NCBI GenBank assembly: GCA_023935145.1
Contig: CM043700.1
Span: 105,430,400 to 105,494,399, forward strand
Length of the DNA: 64,000 nucleotides
DNA from: Bretschneidera sinensis
Lineage: Eukaryota > Streptophyta > Magnoliopsida > Brassicales > Akaniaceae
Reading direction: 5' to 3'
A program made the translations under genes and the position numbers. The notes beneath the pieces are model-generated. The model was not told where the DNA came from. It did no database searches and was given only the letters and a program-made list of their open reading frames with translations. Shown here piece by piece: positions 54,242 through 63,401 of this stretch (positions within the stretch are counted from its first letter, which is position 1; every line of letters starts with the position of its first letter).

Positions 54242-56737
54242 CTACTCTGTCTCCAATTTGGGTACCTGGTAGATAAAACAATGAGGGGTAGTATTAGTAA
54301 GTACATTATTTTTAACTTGAGGATTATACTTACTTGAAGGTTTAGGTGTGCTCTTGATGGTGTGCACAACTCCGTGGACATCTTTAATCACATTATCTTC
54401 TGGCCCAAATCCTAATCCTATATCATCATGGATGGTCTTCATTGGATCAGTGAAATGAGCTTTGGACACTTTCTCATTAATACCATGTATGAAGCTTACA
54501 TTATGACATTTATCATCAGTCCTAGGAGGGTCTATTGTATTAAAGATTTTAAATTCTATCTCTTCATCATTTACTCTCATTGTGACAATACCTCTTTTTA
54601 CATTAATGTTTGTGTCAGCAATGATCATAAATGATCTCCCTAAAATGATAAGGAGTGGTACAGGCATCTGACACTCCTCCATGTCTAATACAATAAAATC
54701 ATCAGGTAAAATAAATTTACCTACTTTTACCAAAACATCCTCGAGGATGCCTCTAGGTCGTTTGATGCTTCTGTCAGCTAATTGTAACGTAATGGAGGTT
54801 AGTTGGAGCTCCCCCAAACCTAGTGTCTCAAATACACTGTAAGGTAGTAAATTGACACTTGCTCCTAGGTCCAATAATGGATGTTCGAACAGCTGGTCAC
54901 CTAGCCTACAAGGAATAGTGAAGCTACCCGGATCTTTTAGTTTTGGTAGTAATTTTCTTAATAATACAACGCTCACCTCTTTAATTAAAGCTACCGTCTC
55001 ATGCTTCTGAAACTTCCGTTTGTTAGTGCAACAATCTTTTAAAAACATAACATAAGCAGGTAATTATTTTATTACCTCTAATAAAGGAATATTTATTTCT
55101 ACATTTTTCAAGGTTTCAAATATGTCAATCATTTTAGTTTCCTTTTTAGGCTTTACTAACCTTTGAGGGAAGGATGGAGGTGTATTTACCTTTTCTATCT
55201 CTCTTACCTTGGATGTGGAGATCTGATCTGGAGCTGTTTGTGTAGGCTCGTTGGTGCCGATGACCTTTCCACTTCTTAAAGTTGTTATGGCATTTAACTG
55301 CTGGTGCCTTCTTGGATTAGGTAGTGGCTGGGCCGGGAGCTCTCCTTGTTTTCTGCTACTCAATTCCTTGGCCAACTATCCCATTTGTACCTCTAACCCT
55401 TGAATGGTTTGATCATGCTTGGCAGTGATTTGCCTCAATTCAATCCAAAATTGCCTTGAGTCTTCCATGAATTATTCATGTTTATTCAGGATCTGTTGTT
55501 GCTGAGTCACTAGTTGCCTCACAAGAATTTCGAGGTCATTCTTCTTGGGTTCAGGAGCAGTTTGGGCTATGAGTTGGAAATTTCTTTGCTGCCCTTGATT
55601 GTTTTGGTTGTTGCTCCATGAGAAGTTCGGGTGATTATGCCATCCAGGGTTGTATGTGTTGGCATAGGGGTCGTTCTTTGGCGGATAATTGTTCGGACCC
55701 ACAAAGTTGGCTTGCTCATGATCTGCAGATGAATATAAAGGACAAGTATTAGTATCATGATCAAACTGTGAGCAAATGGCACATACCTATAGTGGTGCGG
55801 TTGATGGGTTAGTTGAGGTGTTCTGAGCGGCCATGGCTTTCACTAATAGGTTAATTTTCCTTTCCATGGTGGCAATTTGAGGAGATGATCCTCTGTTCAT
55901 GCTTACCTTATACATGCCCTTACTTTTGGTTATATGTCTACCTTGAGAGGAGAACTGCTGTGTGTGTTCGCTTAGGGTTTCGAACAGTTCCATCGCCTCT
56001 TCGCTGCTCTTTTCCATCAGCACTCCTCCACAACCTGAATCAACAGTATTTTTGTTAGAATCACTCAAACCTTCATAAAAGGGTTGTAACAGTTCGTGTT
56101 GGGGTAGGTTGTTGTGTGGGCATTTGAGTAGTAGGTCGTTGAAGTGTCCCCAGACCTCGAAGAACAGATCTCCATCCTTTTGTTGGAAGGATTGTATTTC
56201 TTTCCTCATTTGCCTTGTCTTCTGGGCTGGGAAGAACTTCTTTAGAAATTTTCTTGCCAACTCCTCCCAAGTGTGGATGGAAACTGCAGGCAAAGAATTA
56301 TACCATAATTTAGCATTATCTTTCAAAGGAAAAGGGAAAAGAATTAACCTTATTCCTTCTTGGTCTAAGCCTCGGATGTGCTAGAATTTACAGAGGTCGA
56401 AGAACTCTCGAAGGTGCAAATGTGGATCCTCACTAGGTGTACCCCTAAAATGAGTTAGTGCACTGAGTATCTGCGGAGATATGTAATAGTTTCCTTCCGC
56501 CTCAGGTTGATATGCAATGCACAAAGGTTGTTCGACGTTCTGCGGGATGAAGGATTGCTTCATCGGCCTCCGCTCAGGTGGTTGTTGTTCAGCTATTTGT
56601 TCTACCATTGGTGGTGTCTCTTCCTTACTCCTTTCTCCTACCTCTTCCGGGTTATCCCTAAACCTTTTCCGGATTTACCTCTCAAGCTCGGGATCAAAGG
56701 GAAGGAATGCTGGATTCTTGGACCGTCGTCCGTGCAT
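54242..56737 (-). pseudogene. B4 gag-protease, one frame with five stops
   Basis: Athila-type Gag and aspartic protease in a single frame. Start ATG at 56737 (HGRRSKNPAFLPFD), the same start as B3. Capsid: ISPQILSALTHFRGTPSEDPH, LREFFDLCKF, KDNAKLWYNSLPAVSIHTWEEL, KKFFPAQKTRQMRKEI, FEVWGHFNDLLLKCPHNNLP and LLQPFYEGL. The zinc knuckle CAICSQFDHDTNTC follows a stop near 55785. The tail contains the NPGWHNHPNFSW motif and, at the gag-pro junction, NAITTLRSGK. The protease has HPLLDLGASVNLLPYSV, with catalytic Asp near 54869-54871, ADRSIKRPRGILEDVLVKVGKF and LLIILGRSF. Stops lie near 56677, 56380, 55785, 55470 and 55062. The frame ends at 54242 in a linker (KLETE) with no RT after it. Confidence 0.87.
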
Positions 56738-56985
56738 GAATCGATGGGAGTTACTTGAGGGCAGCAGTCAACTACTGCTGCTCGGATTATTCTCTGCCTC
56801 AATTGCGCTCGATCTCACAATAGAGTGCGCTCGATCGCAAGTGGTACAGAAGGCTTCCTGGAGTACCTGAAATAGAGAAAAAGGAATTGATTAGGGTTTT
56901 TAGTAAAACAAAAAATATAAGATAAAAACATAATAAAATAATGGTAACTAAATGAGAATTTAATTCTAAAAGAAATTTAGCGCAA
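56738..56985 (-). other. B4 leader between PBS and gag
   Basis: Non-coding, with GCGCTCGAT motifs at 56806-56838 and an acceptor-like CTCTATTTCAG|GTACTCC (minus strand, near 56860-56877), both conserved in B3. Confidence 0.6.
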
Positions 56986-57003
56986 TCCCCGACAACGGCC
57001 CCA
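56986..57003 (-). promoter_or_regulatory. B4 primer-binding site, mutated
   Basis: Minus strand TGGGGCCGTTGTCGGGGA, two changes from consensus, six bases inside the LTR. Confidence 0.82.
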
Positions 57004-57009
57004 AAAAGT

Positions 57010-58214
57010 TGTTGTGCGATTATCTACCTAAATAAATAAGTAAATAATCGTACTTGTTTTACTTTCAAGTGCACAATGTCTGTGGTAGTATAGTGTGCAA
57101 GTGCGAGATCATTTTCACAGGGATTGGTGAATTTCTATCTAGAACTAAATCCTTTAAGTTAAAAGAAAAATAACAGTTGATAGTGAGTGAATAACAATAA
57201 TGAGAACATAGGACTATGATATCCACTACTAATTATACTTTCCCACTTACTAAGGTTTCAATACTCTAGCCTTATCATGAATATCTAATGGTTGCCAACC
57301 TAAGAGCTTGGTCCACACCTTAGGCTATTAATCTCCTTATGCAACGAGTTAGGCATGGTGTATACTCTAACTCTTTTCTCTCTTTAAGGGATTCAGCATG
57401 GGTGTTTACTGAGTTTTTCCTTAAGAGAGCATGAGGACTGTGGAGATCGGCAACCACACGGGACCTAAGGCTTGGTCCGCTCCCGGTTTCCCATGTTGAT
57501 TAACCTGGGAATCCGGTGTGGATATCCCTTGTTACTAATGTCGAACCCAAGACTCGGTCATCCAAATTGATTCGACTAACCTATCCATACCACATGCATA
57601 CGTTGATCAGGCACATACATATGAGGAATGTAAATATAAATAGGTATTAATCAAGTTAAATATTCTAACAAGGCTATAACAAAAATAGTCAATGAATAAA
57701 TGTGTGGTAAAGCATAACAGGGCTTCAATCGAGCCCTATAAGAGTTTAGTTACACATACTAAGTAAAGTAAACATGCTAAACATAATTAAGTAAAAATAG
57801 AAAACTAAAACTGAAGAAGACTCGGGAGATGAGTCGTCAATTCTTCTCCTAAGCTCTCTACTTCGAGTCTAAAAAAAAAAGGTGTGTGATATGTGTTTTA
57901 CAGGGCTATTTATAGGGTCTTCATGGCGTCACAAAACCCTATGGCTCTGCCGCTTCTGGAGTAATTGAGCTCGAGCGTATGCGGGATGTGCTCGATTGCA
58001 TATGTGCGCTCGAGCCTTCTTCAAGTGCGCTCGTGTGCTCATGGGCAGAACTTGACTTTTGCTTCTAAAAGCTCCATTTTGTTATCTTTTTATCCAAGTC
58101 CTGTGAAAAACACATAAAACACAAAAATGAAGTATAATCTACTAAAATAGATAAGTAAAGAGTCTAACAAGTGTAAATTAAGGGGCTTAAATATGATTAT
58201 TTAAGCACTTATCA
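57010..58214 (-). repeat. B4 5' LTR
   Basis: 1205 bp, plus strand TGTTGTGCGATTATC...GCACTTATCA. About 70 bp shorter than the 3' LTR, mostly in the motif-rich U3 part (57965-58045). TATA box (minus TATAAATAGCC) at about 57906-57917. Confidence 0.88.
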
Positions 58215-58624
58215 GTGTTGTGCATTTTAACCTTGCATCCATGCACCTAAGAGGAGGTTTAAACAAGTTGTCCATATGTGCTTCAGTGTGCCTAGCACCT
58301 AGGAAAAACCCCTTTGCACCACATTCTGGGTGGTACGGTGCTAGTGGAGGGGCGGTGTGGTGCTTCCCTTCTTCAAACTGCATCCTTGCTAGGCGGGTGA
58401 GGTGCTGGTGAAAGGGTGGTGAGGTGCACACTGATGCTGTCCTTCACACAGCAGTGCGCACTACTTTGCTTCGTTGATTAGGGGTGTGCACACACACCCA
58501 AATGGATGCACACACATGTGTGCACTTCTTTAACATGCTGTATTTTAACCTTCCAACCTTGGTTTAGACTTTAACCATCTTTGAACCATGTTTAGACCAT
58601 GTTTAAACCTTATACAAATATCAA
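58215..58624 (-). repeat. H (copia) 3' LTR, second part
   Basis: Continues the LTR after B4: GTGCATTTTAACC and GTTTAAACCTTATAC match the start half of the solo LTR at 29670. GC-rich, with GTGCACAC/GTGTGCAC motifs. Ends ...ATATCAATA, a mutated form of ACACCAACA. Confidence 0.78.
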
Positions 58625-58642
58625 TAATCTCTACCTTTGTCT
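58625..58642 (-). promoter_or_regulatory. H polypurine tract
   Basis: Minus strand CACTTAGACAAAGGTAGAGA at the LTR edge, similar to the GACAAAGGNGGAGATT tracts of plant copia elements. Confidence 0.65.
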
Positions 58643-58706
58643 AAGTGTTTAAACCCGAACCATTGTGCAAAGAGCTCTAGGATCCAAACTCATCTTGAGT
58701 CATCAA

Positions 58707-59492
58707 TTAACTAACTCCAATCCTAAGTAGTCCAAGACAATGATTGAACTTACTTAGAGGTAGGACTTTAGTACCTAAATCCGCAGGATTTTATTCCGTG
58801 GCTACCTTATCGACATGGATGCATCCTTTCGTAACATTTTACCAAATGAAATGATATCGAACATCCATGTTCTTTGTCCTCTCATGGAACATCGGATTCT
58901 TACATAAGTGCAATGCACTTTAACTATCCAAAAACACCACAACCTACTCCTCCACTACCTTCAACTCTTCCAGCAACCCTTTGCACCACATAGCCTCATT
59001 AATGGCCTTCGTAGCCGCTATGCACTCAGCCTTGGTTGTTGAGAGTGCTACCACTGGCTGCAACTGAGCCTTCCAACTTACACAACATCTGTTTAAGTTG
59101 AAGAAGTAGGAGCTAATCGATCTCCTTTTATTCCGATCTGTTCCATAGTCCGAATCCGTAAAACTCTTAAGGCAGATGGACTTACCCCTCTTCTCATAAA
59201 CCAGCCCTACTTCTAGGCTTCCCTTTAAGTACCTCAACAACCACATCATCCCAAGCCAATACTCATTTCTGGGATTACTCATAAACCTGCTGAGAACACT
59301 CATTGTATAAGCAATGTCAGGTCTAGTGCTTACCATGGTGAACATTACAGAACCAACAGCACTAGAGTAAGGGACTTTTTCCATTTCCTTCATCTCCACC
59401 TTCGATCTCGGATATTGATCGCTGGAGAACTTGAAATGACCAGCAAGAGGAACCTTTATTGGTTTGCTATCTTCCATAGACAATTTAGATAT
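58707..59492 (-). pseudogene. H copia pol: end of RT and RNase H, broken
   Basis: Ty1/copia polyprotein C-terminus. Minus strand from the C3 junction at 59492: PLAGHFKFSS, VPYSSAVGSVMFTMVSTRPDIAYTMSVLSRFMSNP (late RT), LRYLKGSLEVGLVYEK, then RNase H with SFTDSDYGTDRNKRRSISSYFF and VSWKAQLQPVVALSTTKAECIAATKAINEAMW (usually STTEAEY). A stop at 58944 is followed in frame by SALHLCKNPMFHERTKNMDVRYHF, two further stops and NPADLGTKVLPLSKF, ending at 58707. The upstream pol and gag should lie beyond C3, outside the window. The role would be degradation of the RNA strand during reverse transcription. Confidence 0.85.
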
Positions 59493-59654
59493 TGATGAGT
59501 CTTAAATATTGCATATTTTAGACCCTTAACTTATATTTGTTATGCTCTTAGTTAGTAGTATTTCACTTTATTTTATGTCTTTTTTGTGTTTTGTGTATTT
59601 TTACAGGTTTGTGGAGAAATTGAAGCATTTCAGGAGATGTGAAGCTTCAAGAGA

Positions 59655-59815
59655 CATTGCAATCGATCGCACAAGATATGCGATCGAGTGCACCTGCCTA
59701 CGAACGAGCGTATGGTCAACATCCCACATCAAAATAGTTGTTGTTCAGTACGTCTGCGATCGATCGTAACAGACATGCGATCGATCGCACCATTCTGCGA
59801 TCGAGTGCACTCGGG
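59655..59815 (+). repeat. GCGATCGATCGC palindrome array in C3 U3
   Basis: GCAATCGATCGCAC (59659-59672), TGCGATCGAGTGCA (59679-59692), TGCGATCGATCGTA (59755-59768), the perfect palindrome TGCGATCGATCGCA (59776-59789) and TGCGATCGAGTGCA (59796-59809). Two TCCCACATC copies interleave. Ends about 50 bp before the TATA box. Confidence 0.8.
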
Positions 59816-59864
59816 CCAGTATCCCACATCGAATCTGAAACCTGCAGTGCTCCAAGACTTTCCC

Positions 59865-59870
59865 TATATA
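59865..59870 (+). promoter_or_regulatory. C3 LTR TATA box
   Basis: TATATA in TTTCCCTATATAGACACC, aligned with the CCTATATAAGACCC box of C1 and C2. Confidence 0.6.
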
Positions 59871-60693
59871 GACACCATCTGGCCTCATCATTCAAGGTAC
59901 AATTCCTGAGCCACTTTAGTGTTTACCGGTGGGACGTCCGCTAGCATTCTGTTGGATCCCGAAGGCATTGCTACCACGAGGGGAAGCACCGCCCCGTCAA
60001 CGAGTAGAATTTCTCCCATGTAAAGTTGCTTATTTATTTCTTTATATTCAGTTGTTTCAATTTAAATGTTTAGCACTTTTTATTATAGTTTTATAGTTAT
60101 GAGTGGCTAGACTCTTCAGCTAAGGTTGAAGATGAAGCCCCGCCGTTGTTTGGCATAGTAGTTCAGATTTGCTTGTACAAATCTGACAATTTTTAGTATA
60201 AAATGTTATGTCAATTATTTAAGTTAATCTTATAATTGATTGAGTTTAAATTGTCTGTTGGATATTCTTTGTTTTTCATCTGATGGATACATTGAATGCT
60301 TTTCGATTAAATTGGATTTCCTTTGTGATTTGTTAAGAGCGGATACATTGGATGCTTTTGGTTTAGTTGGGATATTCTTTGTTTTTTGTCTTATAGTTGG
60401 ATTCATGGAATGTTTTGATATGCTATATTTTTTCAACATATATGCTTAACTTCGGTGGGGTGGATTCGGAAACCTCAGTGTTTTAATTATTATTTTTTAA
60501 ATCAACTTAGTTTAGTTTATATTTCTTTTGCAATATCATTCACAATTCGAAACTAGGTTAAGATAAAGTTAGTTTAGATTAAAAATATATTTTCACAACG
60601 CAATTCCCTATGGATTCGACCTCGCACTTGCACAACGCTATACTGCAAACGACTCATGCGCTTGCGAGTAAATTAAAACTCACAACAAGTTTT

Positions 60694-60711
60694 TGGCGTC
60701 GTTGCCGGGGA
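60694..60711 (+). promoter_or_regulatory. C3 primer-binding site
   Basis: TGGCGTCGTTGCCGGGGA, a single CpG transition from consensus. Confidence 0.88.
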
Positions 60712-60938
60712 GTTGTTTGGTTTGTGAAAATTTTTGGTCTGAATTAATTTTATTTTTCTACTAGTTAATTAAAAAAAAAATTGAGTTGTGTGTTTGCTTT
60801 ATTCTGTTGTTTCTGCTGGTTAGTATCTCATTGTTTTCTGTTGGTGTATGCTTGGTCGGAGATCCTTGAACTTAGATTTGACACATTTAGATCCCGACTT
60901 AGGAAGGACTCTTAGGAGACAGAGAAGAGCAACTAGTT

Positions 60939-62132
60939 GTGAGAGAGACTATTGAGATTGGAGAGAATTTTAATCATCCTGAACATGTAGAGCAACCTAG
61001 AGCTTGGAACGTGGACTTCACTACATCTCTTAGGGATTTGTTCGCACCAGTTGCGACTAACTCATCCTCTTGCATAGTGTTGCCACTAACTAATGCCACA
61101 CATTTTGACTTGAAGCCACATGTTATCCAACTTTTACCCTCATTCCATGGCTTAGATCTTGAAAATCCTTATAGTCATGTGAAGAAGTTCAAAGACATTT
61201 GTGCCACATTTAAATTCCAGAACTTCTCTGAGGAGTCAGTCCATCTTCGACTCTTCCCTTTCTCTCTTCATGATAGAGCTAGGGCGTGGTTGGATTCCAA
61301 CACGTCCGGGTCTATTACATCTTGGGAAAACCTGCTTAGTAAATTTTATCATAAGTTTTTCCCAATGTCTAGAGTGAATGAGTGCTGAAAGGAGATTAGC
61401 TCTTTCACTCAGGACGAGGATGAGAAGTTCTCTGAGAGTTGAGAGCATTTTAAAGAGTTACTGATCAGATGCCCTCCACATGGATATGAGAAGTGAAGAC
61501 TCGTTCAATTCTTCTACCAAGGGTTGACTCAACCCAACCGTAGCATGATCGAGTCTATGAATGGGGGGGCATTCTTGAGTCTGACAGGAGACGAAGCATA
61601 TATGGCATTGGACAAGTTATCCGACAACTCATAGCAGTGGGATTTTTCAAGCTGTAGAGATAAGTCCATTCGTGTTCCTAAGAGGGGAGGAATCTATGAG
61701 GTCAGGGAGGACACTAATTTGAGGATAAAGTTAGATGCCCTCACTAAGAAGATTGACGCTCTCACTGTGAGCCAATCCATCATTGCTGCCAACACATTCA
61801 ATGTTGAAAGCTGTTCCATCTGTGCTAGTCCCATGCATCTAGCACAGAATTGCCCATCAATGCGGGCTTGTGCCGAGTATCTTATGGAACAAGTAAATGC
61901 TTTCAATGACTTTCGAAGGCAGTCAAATGGATTGTACTCCGAGACGTACAATCCAGGGTGGTGGAACCACCCAAATTTTTCATGGAAGCAGAACCAACCA
62001 ATGAATCAGGGATGAGCCCCTCATCATGCTCAAAATCAATATCCTCATGGATTTGCCCCACAAATTCCTAATCATGGTCGTTCTGCCCATCAAAGACCTT
62101 CACCTGCTTACCACGCACCCACTCAAACATCA
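60939..62132 (+). pseudogene. C3 gag, one frame with several stops
   Basis: Athila-type Gag. Start at 60939; N-terminus EHVEQPRAWNVDFTTSLRDL. Capsid motifs FDLKPHVIQLLPSFHGL, HVKKFKDICATFKF, LFPFSLHDRARAWL, KFYHKFFPMS, EHFKELLIRCPPHGYEK, LVQFFYQGLTQPNRSMI. A zinc knuckle CSICASPMHLAQNC is intact near 61816-61857. The NPGWWNHPNFSW tail motif is present. Stops lie at 61386, 61440, 61494, 61632 and 62013, all in the same frame; the two before EHFKEL and RLVQF sit at conserved Trp positions (TGG to TGA). Compared with C2 it extends past the point where C1 cut that gene. Confidence 0.87.
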
Positions 62133-63401
62133 GTGCCAGTTTCACAGTCGCTAGAGGACACCCTTAAGGAGTTCATGAAGGTGACTAGCCAAAATATGAG
62201 TGATGTGAGGAGTGCAACAATGGTAAACACCCAAGCAATTGCCAAGCTGGGGAGTCAAATAGGGAAAATTGCAAGTCACTTAGGTGAAAGAGAGAAGGGG
62301 AAGTTCCCTAGTCAGCCCGTGACCAACCCGAAAGGACAATTTATGGTTGGGAGTTCATCAACTCCTACGTACGGGGAGGAACAAGTACAGTCGATTGTCA
62401 CACTGAGGTCTGGGAGACAAGTGGACAATCGAGTGGAAGAGAGCCCTGCTATGCAGCAAGGGCAAGGGAGTGGCAACAAGGAGAAGAGAGATGCTGAGCC
62501 ATCTACAGCCACACCTACTAAGAAAGACCCTCCTAGGTCGTTTGTACCTAGAGTGCCTTACCCCGACAGACTACAGGCACCCAAGAAAGGAAGGAAGTAT
62601 GAAGAAATTCTGGAGGTATTCAAGCAAGTCCAAATCAATATCCCATTTTTGGATGCCATCCATCAAGTGCCGTCATATGCCAAGTTTTTAAAAGACTTGG
62701 TCACTATTAAGAGGAGGACGAATGTCCCAAAGAAGGCATTTTTGACCGAGCAGGTTAGCTCAATCCTTCAGTGCAAGCTACCCATCAAGTATAAGGACCC
62801 GGGGTGTCCTACCATCTCTTGCGTGATAGGAGTCAGCTATATTGAGAGGGCTCTTTTAGATCTAGGGGCGAGTGTGAATCTTCTACCCTACTCAGTCTAT
62901 TTGCAGTTGGGGTTAAGAGAATTGAAGCCCACATCCATAACGCTTCAATTGGCTGACAGGTCAGTGAAAAGACCACGGGGAATAGTTGAGGGCGTCTTGA
63001 TAAAAGTAGATAAATTCTATTTCCCAGTGGATTTTATTGTGCTTGACACAGAGCCGGTCCAGAATGTAGAGATTCAAATACCGGTAATTCTAGGGCAACC
63101 ATTCTTAGCCACGACTAATGCCCTAAACAATTGTAGGACAAGGGTGATGAAGATCTCCTTTGGAAATATGACAGTGGAGTTAAACATCTTTGATATCACT
63201 AGGAAACCATTGGAGTATGATGAAGTAAGAAATGTATGCTTGATAGAGGAGATTTTGGAGGAGACTGTGGACGAATCAAGCATTGAGGATCCCCTGGAGG
63301 CGTATTTTGCTCACTTTGGAGAGGACTTGGGCTTAGATAAGCTACTCGAGGAAGTGAATGCCATTTTGGAGTCTGATCCTCAAGAAAGTAATGAGATATA
63401 G
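62133..63401 (+). CDS. C3 gag tail and aspartic protease, open 422 codons
   Basis: Open segment in the gag frame; its first ATG is internal, not a natural start. It holds the SQSLEDTLKEFM tail, the gag-pro junction SIVTLRSGRQVDN, VQINIPFLDAIHQVPSYAKFLKDL and the protease motif RALLDLGASVNLLPYSVY with the catalytic Asp at about 62859-62861. ADRSVKRPRGIVEGVLIKVDKF and VILGQPFLATTNAL follow (Gln replaces the usual Arg of LGRPF). The linker contains a single EAYFAHFGEDLGLDKLL block, duplicated in C1. A TAG at 63399 ends it. The protease would cleave Gag-Pol in the particle. Confidence 0.85.
   Translation: MPVSQSLEDTLKEFMKVTSQNMSDVRSATMVNTQAIAKLGSQIGKIASHLGEREKGKFPSQPVTNPKGQFMVGSSSTPTYGEEQVQSIVTLRSGRQVDNRVEESPAMQQGQGSGNKEKRDAEPSTATPTKKDPPRSFVPRVPYPDRLQAPKKGRKYEEILEVFKQVQINIPFLDAIHQVPSYAKFLKDLVTIKRRTNVPKKAFLTEQVSSILQCKLPIKYKDPGCPTISCVIGVSYIERALLDLGASVNLLPYSVYLQLGLRELKPTSITLQLADRSVKRPRGIVEGVLIKVDKFYFPVDFIVLDTEPVQNVEIQIPVILGQPFLATTNALNNCRTRVMKISFGNMTVELNIFDITRKPLEYDEVRNVCLIEEILEETVDESSIEDPLEAYFAHFGEDLGLDKLLEEVNAILESDPQESNEI

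Larger units (their letters stand above)
46747..58214 (-). mobile_element. B4: 11.5-kb family-B element lacking RT and integrase
   Basis: Minus strand: 5' LTR 57010-58214, PBS 56986-57003, gag-protease 54242-56737, then only about 165 bp before a tandemly duplicated promoter-plus-env-like unit (51098-54077), the end of ORF3, 3' UTR, PPT 48025-48038, 3' LTR 46747-48024. Solo LTR B5 is inserted in ORF3. RT, RNase H and integrase are absent, so mobility would need helpers. Confidence 0.88.
59493..60687 (+). repeat. C3 5' LTR
   Basis: 1195 bp, TGATGAGTC...CACAACA. The first 140 bp and the R-U5 part match C1/C2; the middle of U3 differs and instead carries GATCGATCGC motifs (59655-59815). TATA box at 59865-59870. 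Confidence 0.88.

Noticed and set aside
58220..58411. Small ORFs at 58201-58431 as host genes
   Set aside because: They lie within the copia 3' LTR fragment and match the solo LTR region, not a gene.
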